Source: Setophaga petechia
Taxonomy: Eukaryota > Chordata > Aves > Passeriformes > Parulidae
Reading direction: 5' to 3'
Length of the DNA stretch: 64,000 nucleotides
NCBI GenBank assembly: GCA_024362935.1
Contig: JANCRA010000001.1
Location: 49,697,501-49,761,500, forward strand
The translations under genes and the position numbers were made by a program. The notes under the pieces were generated by a model. That model did no database searches, had not been told where the DNA came from, and saw nothing but the letters and a program-made list of their open reading frames with translations. Position 1 is the first letter of the stretch, and each line of letters starts with the position of its first letter. Below, piece by piece: positions 1 to 12,920 of the stretch.

Positions 1-2210
1 CTCTGGGTATCACAGAGAAGTACAGACAGACAACCTTTAAATATATTGCTTATAAAAATCTATTCGATACAATGTGCAGTGATATGTATGCCATGGTTAA
101 GAATTATATAACACAGGGAAGAAAGCAGTAATGAGAAACTGGTTTATGAGCCCTACTGAATATGTAAAAGCAGACTCTGAAAATAATCCTTTTCTTAAAC
201 AGCTTTTCTATTCTCCTGGAGGAGAGACATTCAGCAAATTTACACACAAACATTGCATTTGAATGGAAATGGGATCAACCAAACAAATTAGTCCATTTTC
301 TTTCAAGACAGGACATCTTGTAGAGGGCAATTTACATTACAGCTGAAAATTAACATGTGTAACTTCTTTCACTCTTATTTCACAAAGAGTAACAAATCTG
401 GAAGCAATCTTTTTCCAATTTCAACACAAAAACCACATCCAGAATTGCCCCAAGAAAGAGCCACTTTCCACAGAATGATACAAATACCCTGTTTCTAAAA
501 ACATGGTTCTTACTTCTCAGTACAGATTTTCCTGAACTAGCGTTACCCACCTTAAAGACAACTTTTTTTTAAAATTTTATCCTTTCAGCAAAAGGACAGC
601 CCACGTGACTCTGAAATTCTCTCTTTAAATATTCAGGACTATAGGCTCAAAGTGCCTTAATGATCAAGGATGTTGAATCCTTAAATTTTTTGTCACTTCT
701 TATAGAAGATGGTGCCATATCTTTGTACTTACTCAAGTCTGAGAGAATATTTTCTACTTTCTCAACTGATCATTTGCATGTGTGTATAAAAAATAGATTC
801 TCAGAAAATATCTCTCAGACAAGCTGACAAAATTTTCATTTCAAAAATTCCACCCAATAAATTATTGTAATGATGCTTCCATTTTAAAGCAGTCAAAATA
901 AGAAGTGGAGAGTAAGAAAAGGTTAATGTCATCCCACATGAGACACATTACAATATGACCAAAAAGTCCTGCTTTAAATTTCTTCAACTCTCTGCTGCAA
1001 TTTAATTCACCCATTGTTTTAATAATACTACAATTCTTCAGAAATACAAAGCTCTTTGAAAATTCACTGTCTTATGAAATGTGTGTGAATTTGCATTTCC
1101 CAAAGCCTCACTGCAAGTCAATTAAAAGCTTGAGTTCTGCTAAAGAGAAGTTTCCAGAGTGCTATAAAAGTGTGTACTTTTTTTTTTTTTAAACAAGACA
1201 AAATTTCTGATTTTAAGACAGACTCTGAAAAATGAAGAACAGGTGTTCCTTCCATTGGCTTCAATAACCTCAGCCTCCAGGTCCACAGCTGGAACAAACT
1301 TTAATCTCCCCAAGATCACAAATACTTTTGAGAAACTAGCCCTGGCATTAGATTTTTTTAAAATGAGACCTAGAACTATGTGTTTGGTTTAAGTTATCAC
1401 CTGTCAAAAACAACTTATAAAAAGCCATATGCAAGTGAATAATTACTTTCCCATTTTAGAGATTAAGTAATATTAAGCAGATGTGGAGTGACTTGTTCAG
1501 ACACTCCATAATTAGTTGCCTGTCAAAATTAGAAGAATCTAATAAAAATCTGATTATTCAAAGTACCTATCTTTATTTCTGTCACTTAACACATATAATC
1601 TTGGAACACTGATATTAAAATAACAGTAAGTATGCTATTATTATAGCTCCCACTTGATTCAAAATTTCATTGGAGAAGAGATTTAGTTTTTTGGTTTTCT
1701 TCTTTGGATGGAGTGTTTGAAGAGGGGAGGTTTTAGGTTTTGGTTTGTGTTCTTGGTTTGGATTTTTATTGGTTTTTTAAACTGAAGTGGCTCTAAATCT
1801 AAGGTGGTGAAAATGTGTTTAATGTCAGAATCATTCTAACTTGAAGAGACTTGATTAACTTAGGTAAAGGCTTTCTTTTAAATTTTAAGACCTATTTTAA
1901 ATCAGGAAAAAAATCCAAACCAGAAAGTGGGAAAACAGAAGATTAAATTATACAGAACACTCCCCCCCAAAAAAACCACAGTAAAAATTGTGTCATTAAC
2001 CATATTTAAATGTGAACATACAATTTAGAGACTTGAAAATGAATAAAAAAATCCCAGAAGTGACACTTGTGGAGGTATCAAGCTTGTTCTTGTTGCTGCA
2101 TCATCTCTACTGATCAATTTAAGTTCATGAGGAGCCAGCCAAAGAGCGAGAAGCATTTTGACAGCAGCCAGTTGTAGGAAACAGATAATTTTGAGAAAAT
2201 TTTATTATTT
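1..2210. other. AT-rich noncoding DNA, no gene seen
   Basis: No open frame of note and no recognisable repeat family were found. Visible low-complexity items are a 13-base T run at 1178-1190 and a G/T-rich tract at 1684-1780 that is almost free of C. The G/T tract runs against the trend of the window, where A/C-rich tracts dominate the plus strand. Old decayed repeats cannot be excluded by eye. Confidence 0.6.
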
Positions 2211-2475
2211 ATCACAGAATGACTAAGTTAGAAGAGACCCTAAAGATCATCGAGTCCAACCCAGCCCCAACACCTCAACTAAACCCTGACACCAAGTGCC
2301 ACATCCAGTTGTTTTTAAACACATCCAGGGATGGTGACTCCACCACCTCCCCAGGCAGACCATTCCATACTTTATCACTCTTCCGTAAAAAAACTTTTTC
2401 CTAATATCCAACTCATATTTCCCTTGGTGCAGCTTAAGACTGTGTCCTCTGGTTCTGTCAGTTGCATTTACAAAA
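2211..2475 (-). mobile_element. CR1 LINE fragment, 3' end
   Basis: Read on the minus strand, this is the 3' part of a CR1 non-LTR retrotransposon. It carries the end of the reverse-transcriptase ORF followed by the short 3' UTR. Landmarks are the terminal TCACAGAAT at 2212-2220 and the family's 'GAAGAGACCCTAAAGATCATC' type block next to it (plus-strand view). A GGTCTGCCTGGGGAGGTGGTGGAGTC-like block follows further in, corresponding to the usual CR1 'W..LP.EVVESP' coding segment. The reading frame is broken by small indels. 5' truncation is normal for CR1, because reverse transcription starts at the 3' end and usually stops early. The 5' limit is uncertain by about 30 bp. It is a dead copy with no expected product. 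Confidence 0.85.
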
Positions 2476-5400
2476 GGGTAAAAAAGGAACAAGAAAATTT
2501 CCACCAGAATTAAAGAAAAAATTCTCTCTATAATAAAATATTAATATAATCTGAAATAATTCCATCTACTAGCTTTATGGAAATCAAGATCTAGGTTTTG
2601 TTTTCCTCTAGTCAGCAGAACAGTACCTGTAAAAAATGCACATCTTATTTTCTGTCACCGGTGATAAGCACCTAAGTAATAAACAGACAGAGAAACCCAG
2701 GAAAGAAGAATAACCTTCCTACTATTCCTGTAATGACTTTTAGTATCAGCAATTTGCCCAGCTCACTAGTTTAAGAAAAAATATATTTTATGATCTACTT
2801 GGCAACTTTAAGAAAACAACCCCAGCAGTCACTGTAATATGAACATTAAAGCAAATTAGGAAATTATTTTACAAACCAAAAGGACATGTTACATTCAAGC
2901 CTAGAATCTAAATTCTACTCTCCTTGGCATTTAAATACTTCAGTAGATATATTTAGTTAGATTTTCCAGTCACTTCTACCTTAATCAAGTCCTTTTATGA
3001 TTTGGAAGAAGATGAAGAAACTTAGCTCACGTAGACTTTGCCTACAGGTCTGTTACATGACTAGACATAAAGCTTAAAAATTTGTCTACAGGTTTTGAAT
3101 CTCATTATTAACATATCACCTAATTATCAGAGTATCAGAGGACCATTTTAATTAGTTACTACTGTATCATTACCAATTACTACAGAATACTTAGAGTATA
3201 TTGTGGCACATTTTATGTGTAAAATGTGTAATTAATTTGTCAAATTACTCCAAAAGACAACACCAGAATTCTACCTAATATAAATGCTTTTGCACCCATA
3301 ATTCCTGGTACTCAAATTCCTAACCAGAGGTTAGTAAAAACCCTGCAAAATTAAGCACTGATACAGGGATTCCCCAGCAGACTGTGCCAAACGTAACTTG
3401 TTTCTTAGAAGATTTTTTTTTAATCTCTCTTGCTGGCCTCTTTCCAAGCAAGAAGAGGGTATCTAAATATTCTGTATTTAATGGTAATGGAAAAGGCATT
3501 TCTAGGAATTAGATCTCAGCTGCAGGCATGACTCCTAATCCTTCATTTTTAAAAGCAAGTACGACTTTACTGAGGTCATGATTTTCCATGCTAGATCATC
3601 ACTGTACAATAATTTATTCTTTATAACAAAGTGGAGCTAATGTAAGATAAAATTTCTGAGAAAGAGGAAAACTGCAGTGCCCAGGATTTAAGAATTATGT
3701 ACATGTTGTATAACAACAGAGCATGTATACTTAACTGGTCCTTAATAAAGGGTAAAAGTAGTTGAAGAAATGGGACTACAGCAAGTATCCAGATCTCCTC
3801 TTCCCTATCTATCCTCTGTTCCAGACAAAATATAATGCAACTCTGTATTCACTTATGCAACTCTAAAATCAAATTGTAGGTAGCAATCCACATTTTCATG
3901 AACAAAATTCAACTTCTTTCCCTTGAGGGAAAAAATTCAAACCTCAAAACCATTTAATATTTTACAAAGAAAAAGTATTTTTCATCAGCTTGACAGGGCA
4001 ACTAAGAGGTATTTCCCTGATTCTGGGATCTTAGAGGATTTTCTTTCAGTATTACCCTTTTTGCCTCTAGTCATCCCAGTGAAACATTTCCTCATGGTTC
4101 CTTTTACAGGTTGAAGAAAAATAAGCCTTGCAAAGCATCTTAGCACTCATACATAAGCATTTCCACTTCTCTAATTTTTTTTCCTCTTTTTTTCCCCACA
4201 TACAGATAACATAATTTTCCTCTTGGTCTTAGGAATAGAACACCAAAAAAAGATTTCTCAAAGCATAAGGTAAAATTTACATCCGACATTACCCCACTCA
4301 CATGTCTCTTCTCATCCCTCCTTCACTTTCATGAGATTTATATCAATAAACTTTGCAGCAGATGTATTTATAGCACTGCTAATGCTGTTTTTACTGTCCA
4401 GAAAGTAATTCAAAGTACCAGGATGCTGCAGTCGTGGCTGGAACACTTTCATAGGACATGGTTTAAACTCCTGAGAAGGAATAAAAGTGAGCAGACATCT
4501 CCAGCACTTTTTACAAGTTCTTTGACAATGTCCTAGAACACAAGAGGAAATATTAGGAGCATCCCTTATTGATCTATAATTATTCCTTATGCCATTATGA
4601 ACCTCATTCCATTGTGTTTCCTGAGTAAGGAAGTTCATACCTCTACCTTCTGCAGAAGATTCAGGGCTGTATATCCCAAAGGACTTCCATACTTGACTTC
4701 TCTGCTTCCCTCGACTCAGGAAAGAGCCAGGTTTGAAAGCACATCTTTGTCATCAGCTAGCTTACAGAAGGCTGGTATATTCTGGCTGAAGTTTCAGCTT
4801 TCCTCTTTATCTCAGAGCAAACAAATAAAACCCACACATGCAGCCACTTCTGTGTTGGGGATCTAAGCCCCAGTCGCCAGCACAAGTCTGGTGCCTGGGT
4901 AACTTCTTGACCTGTTTGCTACATAAAGCTATTCCACCTTATATAAATGGCTGGGGAATAATTACCTGTCCTCAGAAGACTGTAGTTCCTATTTCTGCTT
5001 ATCTTATCTCTCTCTTTATGAATATATACAGAAAATGGGGAAGATGACTGTTACTCAAGCTTCAAGATGCATGACTTACTTCTCTAGTTACTTTCTAAAA
5101 AGTCCTTCAGTACTATTTCATATAAGGTAAAAGTCCCCTTTCCTCACTATGCAGGTAATGTAACTAAAAACATCACTCTAAAAGGTCACATTGCTATATT
5201 TTCAGTCTGCAATAAGCCATCCTGCATTAGATGAAATTCATGGAACCTTTGATTAAAAAATGAAAATGCATATAACAAGCTCACAGAAGGGGAACACTGT
5301 ATAGAATTATCATCTCATGCATACACACTCTCTAAAAGGAAGTGAAGAAGCAAAAGAACATGGTTTCCCAAAGAGAAATGGCACATCATGTATTTTAAGC

Positions 5401-8400
5401 CAAGGCAGAGCCTTCTTAAAGTGCAATAAAAATTGGTCAGGTAGAAGTCATTTGGGCTTTATAAGCTCTATCCTAGAATGTATAAGGATGACAAGGCTAA
5501 CGAAGACTAACTATTCCATTACAATTCTTCAGTGGTAGCATATATAGTCCATTATGTATGAATCTACATCTCAAGCTTCATTTTTCAGAGATGGTTATAG
5601 ACCCAAAGGACAAAGACGCCAAAGTAAAAAAGCAGCACATCTCAAAAAGCCTTGTAGAGTCAGTTCTGCTTTTTAAAGTAAACACTTATGTTAGTGACTC
5701 ATTATAAAACCTTAAGATTGACACCTAAGTTTCCACAAATAAAATCTTCCAACTTCTTCTTTCATATGACTGCAGAAGAGTTTACCATATTACAAATACA
5801 GATTTGCATATTACTTGCCTCTTTTTTTTTACATGTTCCATTTATATTAGATTACTTTATTCTCAGAAATAAGCAGAAGAGTTAGAGAGAATTCCAGAAA
5901 ATAAATCCTTGAACTCACATTAGGAATTGGGAAAAATTATATACAGTAAGATCATCAAATAATGATTAAGCAGACATAAATCACTGCTTAAATGCAAAAA
6001 GGAAACTATTTTCTAATGAACTCCCATCAGGAGATTATTTTTTCCTAAGAAAGCAGCAATAAATTGCTATCCATGCATCTTTCATCAAGAGCACCAGCAT
6101 TTTGCAGTTCTGTTTCCAAAATATTTGAAGAATCAATTGCAATTTGCAACTGTACTCTAAGTAATAAATAAATAAATATGCTTTTGAAGTATCTCCTTGG
6201 CTGCTTTCAAAGCCTTTTCACTATCAAATACTATGGTAAGGTTTTAACAACCATATCAAAGAGGCTGGTATCAACTTCTGAAGGGAAAAGGGGAGAAGGA
6301 CCAAGTCTGAATGCCCTGGTGTTGGCTCTACTGCAAACCATGTAAGTACCAGATTACCTTCAGATACTGAAAACAGTACCAGTGTTAAAAAAAAAAAAAA
6401 ACAAAAAACCAAAAAAACCCAAAAAAACCCCCCAAAAATGCCAAATCTATACCAAAAAAATAAGAGTCTTTAAAGCATTTTGGGTTTTTTTTTAAAACAG
6501 CAAGCTGAAAAGCAGTCATGATAATCACTGCAGAGAGCTAACCTGCCTTTCACCTACTTAGACTCTTTATGCATGAAACAGTCTGAGCAGGGATATAATC
6601 AGCTGCTTCTTTGAGAAAGTAGAACTAATTTTCAGAAAGATTATTTGTGACACATTTCCTGAGAAAACTGAAAAACTCTGTGGGTTTCAGGAAGAGCTTG
6701 ACACTTGTCCTGCATTCTTCAACAGATTTTCAATGCACGCAGGACTGCTCAATATTTCTGCACATATCTTTCAAAAAAAAAAACCCATTCAAAAACAGAT
6801 TCTCACCAAGCACTGAGAATTCAGTGCTGGTAGGGCATGGAAATCAAATGGACACAAAGGTTTTAATCAGCCATGGTGAACCAATGCTAAGAGCAGCTCT
6901 TACTCCAGGGAGCAACAACTCATCCGAAGATAGAAACAGAAACCCATCACCCTTCAGGTATCCTCAAATGTCCTTCAGTTTTGGTTACATTATAAATGAC
7001 CCGAACATATTGTTATGTATATATCGGAATATATAGTGAATATATTTTCTTGTAAATTCTACAAACAAGAAATCAGTGCAAAAAGAGCTACTCTAGAAAA
7101 TGCAGGTGAGGTTTTAGAATAACAGGCATGAATTTGCAGTGGGGTTGAAGGCATTATCCAGACAACCTGAAGTGGCCAGTCAGTTTTCAACAGAATGCTA
7201 CTGTGAGTGTGAAGTGCTGGAGTACTGCAAATATAGAGTAATTGGTGGCTCACTTTTTATATGCAATTTTCAAGTCATCCCTCTTGCCACATTAAAGGGC
7301 TTGGAAGCTCATCAAATAGTGGTCTGAGATGATAATTAAAGGAAAATGTGGCACAAGGCTGCATGTGAGCAGCAAGGTAAACATGTTCTTGAATGGCAGC
7401 TGATTACATGTCACCTTAGGACTCAATGCACTTGAGGTTATCTGAACCAGAAAAACAGCATTTAGGGATGCAGAAAATGTTTTGCCTATCCATTTCAGCA
7501 GGCTCAAATACTATGCTGGGTAGCACAAGAGAAAAGCTTGCCCAGTCAACAGACACAAGGATTTATATATCTGGCCTTTCTCAGGCATGCATATCATTCT
7601 TCAGCATCACAACTATTAAGCTACCAGATTTTTAGAGCTACTCACTAATCAAAACCCCATCAAGATCTTCATTTGCAGTGAAGAATATAGTGTCAAGGAA
7701 ATTTCTCTATATATTGTGTGAGGAAGTGGCACTTCCTGCAGCTTTGCTGCCTTTGAGAGGCTGGCACATCAAGCACTGACAGGAGAATGAATAGAGCCAG
7801 TCATGCTAAACATGCATCCTATTGTTTGGGGCTGTGTCCGTCAGATCCACTGTCAACACATTTTCTGTTTCTCCCTCTGCCTCCCCCCACCACCATCTTT
7901 TGTTGCTGTTGTTGGCAAGTTATCCTCATCCTATTTGATTCAAGAAGAATATGCTGCAAACCATGCTGCATCTGCCAGAGTCGGGCTTTTAAAGAAACAC
8001 ATGCACATTTACTTAATTTTTTTTTTTCCTCCAAAAGACCACCAAAAATAACCCTTTGCAAAGTAGGAATGACTTTCTCAAAGACTGGCAGCTTGACCAA
8101 GCATTTGATCTATAACTCAGCCTGAGTCTGAGTTATTCTGTCCCCCTGTGTGGGCAGAAAGAGCTCAGGTGAGTTAGAAACATCAATAGGGGAAACACAA
8201 GTTGGGACTAAAACATGGGCAAAGTCTGGAGATATGCTGGAATGCTCTACAGATATTTGGGGCAATTTCTATTCTACTTAATTAAAAACTGCAGTTTGTC
8301 TGCTTTGTTTTTCCAATAAACACATCTCTTTAATACAAAACAAAATTATTTTAAAAGAAATTAAATTTATTAAATGCAAATGAAAACTGTTTTCTCTGTC

Positions 8401-9991
8401 TTTGCAAAGAGATTTCCAAATTATGAGGAGATTTTTTTTATTTTTTAAGGTGCTATCCTCTAGGAACATATTTTATCTGCAGTGCCACAAACAGATACCT
8501 TTCTTGAAAAAAAAACCCCACTGTCCAGGACTTCACTGCAGTCTGGAACCTTTCCAGATAGGGAAAAGGTTTATCAGTAGGGAACAAAAAAATGGTTGAG
8601 AGATCTCTCAAAAAGTCATTAAGCCTAATTTAGATTCTATCACAGAATTTAGGGAGCAAGGACAGTGACTTGCAAGACCTTAAAAGTCAACGACAAGCCA
8701 GAAGGAAGCCTTGGTTTTATTTAATTTTCAAAAGACATTAACCTGGCAACCAGCCTTGAGTTTAAAGAACAATAATAAAATGTAGGCACACCATAAAGCA
8801 CTTCCTCTCAGGTTTCCCCTTAGGGAAAGCAACACATTTGTCAGGATGGGGAATATCATCTCTTGCCTTCCCTGTGGCCAAGAACAGAACCTGCCTGAAG
8901 AGATGTTTATACACAGGCACTATGAATGAAATCAAACGATGATAAAAAGATAAGTTGCCAGGGTTCTGGCCTACATGCATTCAAAGGAAGACTGAAACTA
9001 CAACCTGCAGGGAGAGGCTGTCAAAGCAAAGGATGGCAGAAAGTCACCCTGCTAGACAAAATAGCAAAGACTGTGATAGCTATTTTTTATCAATCACACA
9101 AGCTGCATCACATCATTCTTTTTAACCCTGAAGCTTCAGGAAAGATAAAATAGGTTACTACAATGACAGGGAATCAAACAGGAAATAAATGATGCTAGGA
9201 AGAGCAGGATCAAAAGAGAAAAAAACGACACAGAAACAGAGGCCCATCAATCTGTTTTGGGAAAGCTTGGGCAACTGCAAGAACAAAAAACATTTTCTAA
9301 GTTGCAAGATCTCTTAAAGTGGCAGAAATTGAATAAACATTGCTCCTCCAAGGAGGTGGAAGGGAAGGTGATGGTCACTAAAGGTTACAGTACTTAACAG
9401 GCTATCCCTGATCAGCAGGGATACTACAAATTAAAAGATTTTTAAACTTTACTCCTGCTTTTCAATCTTATGCTTCTTCTGATGACACTATTGGAGTATG
9501 ATCGATTTACAAGATTATTTTAATCTCATTTTACTTCAAACTACAGAAAAGTATGAATAAGGGAGGAATGAAATGGCTTGCCAAGGCTGAGTTCCTCAAC
9601 AAATACCTTGAGCAGTATTGAAGACTGTACAGTGTATTCTGTACTGATCATGGCCCAGGGAAAATGATTTTTAAAAAGCCAAAACAAAACAAATAACCCC
9701 ACATACACTTTTAAATGTTTTTTTATCAAAAGACCCTCAAATTCCTGGGTTACACCATCTGCAGAGTTAGGAAACAAAAGAACAACTTCCCCTCAGCAAG
9801 TTTTCACACCCATGTGCTGCAACATGAACTTGCCAGCTGGGTAACAGGACTGATTACAAAATGTCCCAATTTTTATCCTTTGGGAAACATCTATGAAGGA
9901 AACTTGTTATGTGACATCAGACTACAACACAATTGAGTGTGGATCCTCTTAAAAGGTCTCCTTAATTTCTTCTTTAATCCTTTTCTCAGTG
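2476..9991. other. AT-rich noncoding DNA, no gene seen
   Basis: About 7.5 kb without a supportable gene. Open frames here are short, overlap in several frames and on both strands (for example around 7787-8125), and show no domain or motif. A-rich tracts occur near 6387-6438 and 6773-6783, and T-rich ones near 4165-4195, 8017-8027 and 8431-8447. I saw no tRNA box B, no snRNA and no clear transposon here. Confidence 0.55.
6387..6438. repeat. A-rich / A-C low-complexity tract
   Basis: A run of about 15 A is followed by degenerate repeats of A blocks separated by CC or CCC. It has no flanking element that would make it a retroposon tail, so it is simple low-complexity DNA, likely variable in length between individuals. 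Confidence 0.8.
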
Positions 9992-10020
9992 TTCTGTTCA
10001 CCAGGCACTGGTGAACAGAA
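9992..10020. repeat. Perfect inverted repeat, 13-bp arms, 3-nt loop
   Basis: The left arm TTCTGTTCACCAG (9992-10004) is the exact reverse complement of the right arm CTGGTGAACAGAA (10008-10020), with GCA between them. The arms could form a short hairpin in RNA or single-stranded DNA. The stem is too short for a typical miRNA precursor, and the flanks do not clearly extend it. It sits at the start of a pyrimidine-rich stretch. No T-run terminator context or transposon ends are evident. Function unknown. Confidence 0.85.
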
Positions 10021-10114
10021 TCCTTTTTTGCATTCTCTCTTCTCGCCTCCTAGCTTTCCCTTTCAGCCTTAGCTCCAATTTTTTTTCTCTGCTCCATTTA
10101 CCACACTCTCTCTT
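10021..10114 (+). repeat. Pyrimidine-rich tract
   Basis: The plus strand is strongly enriched in C and T over about 95 bases immediately after the 9992-10020 hairpin, with blocks such as CTCTCTTCTCGCCTCC and TTTTTTTTCTCTGCTCC. It is degenerate, not a regular microsatellite. Such tracts can act as polypyrimidine tracts or adopt unusual DNA structure, but no exon follows it. Confidence 0.6.
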
Positions 10115-11505
10115 ATATATTCCTAACTTAATCAGCTAAGATTTTGCATTCCCTTGCAATCTCTCAGAAACATATTTTTCAATCATACCTATAAGGCATT
10201 TTGAATTTAAATACAATGCTTAAAACCAAAACAGAAATAAGTAGCAAAATAAGTCTAATAATTTCTCTATGTTTTGCACTTTCCATCCCAAAAACAGGCA
10301 CTCTCAGTTACGCCTCTAGCTTTACTTCTTTAAAACAAAGACATTTAAAAAGGAATTGGGACTTCAGTTCCCTGGTTTCCAGCTGTATAATTACCTATAG
10401 AATTGCCCACCTATTTATTTTCCATGCCAAGCCCTAATTGCTGGGCTCTTCCTACATCCAATTTCTTGCAGCCTAAGAAAATGTAGAAGTAAATGGGTAT
10501 CACAAGACAGGAGTGCAAATGTTAAGAGGAAACTTTATACATCAACTCAATTAAAAAACCTAAATCAGATTTTAGTTAATATAATTAAATTAGGATTGGC
10601 TACTTGAAAATGGAAACACAGAATAGGTTATTTATAGGCTATTTTTAGGTCATTTATATTTTGGCCCTATTTTCTGAAAGAAAAAAAATCCAAGCCTTCT
10701 GAAGACAGTCAATTTCAAGTCTTAAATAAATTGTATGAAGATGGTGCATGAAGAACTGTGCAATCTTTTGATACTACAGCAGCATGGGCCATCCATTACC
10801 ACTGGACCACTAAGGTACAATTTATTTTCACCTCAGACTTGTCTAGCCACTCAAAGAAAATCAGTAAACATGTAGATGTCCATATTCCATGGGAATGCAA
10901 ATTAATCTATCAAAGTGTGAATTCAGAAAGTCAGGAAACCTCACCTGGGATTAATTTCTGGTGCATTTTCTTACTCTTATCATTCAATCCCTAAAATCAG
11001 AAAAGCTTTAGCAGCGCAGTAACCAGTTTTCTTCTTCAGAAATGCACTAGGCTAGACTTGCTCCACGTATGAAGTGATTGCAAACTTGCCATTTTATCAG
11101 GAAAAGATTCTTACCTGTAATAATTACTGTTATGACATCCAGCAGCACTACTAATCTGATGTTACAGGTTAGTTCAGTTATTTCAGTACAAGTTATTAAT
11201 AATTAAATTAGTTGTGAAGGTTTTTATATAAAAGACTTAATAATGTGCAGTAGAAGTTCTTACTTATTCTAGAAGGATTTAAATGAAGCATTCTGCATCA
11301 TTAAACTCAGTCTGCTTTAATTTAAATAAAAGTACTGCAGCAAGACAGAAATCAAACAGTCCCAAGTGCAACAGCAAGAACTTCTATCATTTCACAGACA
11401 CACCATTATGTCAGAGATGTCATTTTTCTGAGAACAATACAATATGCAATTACAATATGCAGTGAAGAGCATCTGGAAACTAAAAATCAACTTATGCCTG
11501 TGTAA

Positions 11506-12111
11506 AGACTCCCATTAGCTTCCCTGGGCATTGAATCAGACTGTTCCTGCAGATCAGTCAGTGTAATTCCCCCTGATGTGTCAGACATTAATGACACTAA
11601 CCCGGCAAAGAACAGCACATTGCAAGCAGCTGATGACCAAATTGCCCAAAGCGCTCATGTACCACTGAAGCCTGCCCATCAGGCCCCATTTCATAACCTT
11701 CTGAAAGGCTTTCAGACTCCAGACAACATTCTCTTGCTGTCATTAGAAACACACTCGTTGACTTTGCTCAATCCCTTAAAGGTTAGTACTCACAGTTATT
11801 TCTGCCTACCAATATTGTATGGCAATATTGATTCCAACTGGGAATTTTTTCAGCCCAAGTTTATGAAGATTCATTCTCTGCTTTCTACAGAACCAAAGTC
11901 ACAGCAGGATAGATCCTTACCATGTCCTTACTCCTCCAGCATACAAAAGAGATTTAAAACTGACATATTTCTATCCACCTCAGAGCATGCTGCTCCTATA
12001 GGATTTATGCCATCACCTGGGACAAGCTGGGCTGTGCAAATTCCACCTCCACTCATTTGTGAACAAATGATTATGTTGCAAAACCCTAGATGTATCACTA
12101 AGCTTACATAA
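11506..12111 (+). other. Longest open frame, 202 codons, probably not a gene
   Basis: This frame is open from just after a TAA at 11503-11505 to a stop ending at 12111. It has no early in-frame ATG: a GTG lies at 11578 and the first in-frame Met codon only about 96 codons after that. The predicted peptide contains no domain, signal peptide or membrane segment I recognise, and its composition looks like translated noncoding DNA. No convincing splice acceptor with a polypyrimidine tract precedes it. It could be a chance opening in a stretch somewhat richer in GC than its surroundings. A lineage-specific exon or decayed coding sequence remains possible but unsupported. Confidence 0.2.
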
Positions 12112-12895
12112 GTCAACTTGTTTTTCAAGACAAGCTTTTAAGATTCCTCTCAAACTTAACAGCTTTTAAAATTCCTCCCTAACTTTACAGTTCTGTGGAA
12201 AGCTGAGCATTATTAACCTTTGTAGTCAAGAACCTAAGGTCTTATGGTTTTCTGATAGCATGCTAACACAGGTGTGAAGGGCAGGTCAGTCAGCCTATAG
12301 CCTCAGTACAGGGTACCAAGTCAGAATATACACTTTCCAAGTCAGATTAACCCAAATGAAATCAGGCATAAGGCTTGGAGCATTCAAATTCTCATGTGAT
12401 ACCAAATAACCTCTGAAGCATTGCACCACAGCATCTAGAAACTTCTTGCATTTTTCCTTACAAAACATCTTCCCCTGTAAATATGTTTACAGTTGTTTTC
12501 CAAAACCCCCTCACACTTGGAACCTGAAACTCTTCCCTTGCTCTGCCTTGTGTGACAGGTGAGAAAAGATTTTTAGTTCCTAACAGGAAAGGATAACATG
12601 TACATGGTCTTACTAAAATCAGTATTGCTCTGATTTCTCAAGTGAGGCATACACTTGCACACTGGCAGTTTTTAGAAGGCATTTGAGATGTGCTCCATTC
12701 ACCTTTCCCGTGTGAGATCCTGGGTACTCAGCACCTCTAACCATGAGATCAATACTGCATGCTAAACAGTGCCTTTGTCAGAGGCTCCTCTGAACTGGCA
12801 CACCCAAGAGAGCTGAGATCAACCTAAGTAATTCTACTGTGAAAGATTTCTTGCAGAGTATACTCTTCAGAAACTGTTTTTCTACACAGCTGTCT

Positions 12896-12920
12896 ATTTA
12901 GTCCTTAGTAAGGACTAAAT
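12896..12920. repeat. Perfect 25-bp palindrome, 12-bp arms
   Basis: The left arm ATTTAGTCCTTA (12896-12907) is matched exactly by its reverse complement TAAGGACTAAAT (12909-12920) around a single central G. A hairpin would have to use shorter arms and a larger loop, while a dyad-symmetric protein site or cruciform could use the whole length. Flanking sequence does not extend the symmetry. Function unknown. Confidence 0.85.

Noticed and set aside
2219..2513. Overlapping short open frames on both strands
   Set aside because: They lie in a CR1 3' end and its immediate flank; the minus-strand one is a broken CR1 ORF2 remnant and the plus-strand ones are antisense.
8568..8580. AAAAGGTTTATCAGTAG shared with about 18586-18602
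   Set aside because: A 17-bp exact match between two distant AT-rich sites is compatible with chance in 64 kb, and flanks do not match.
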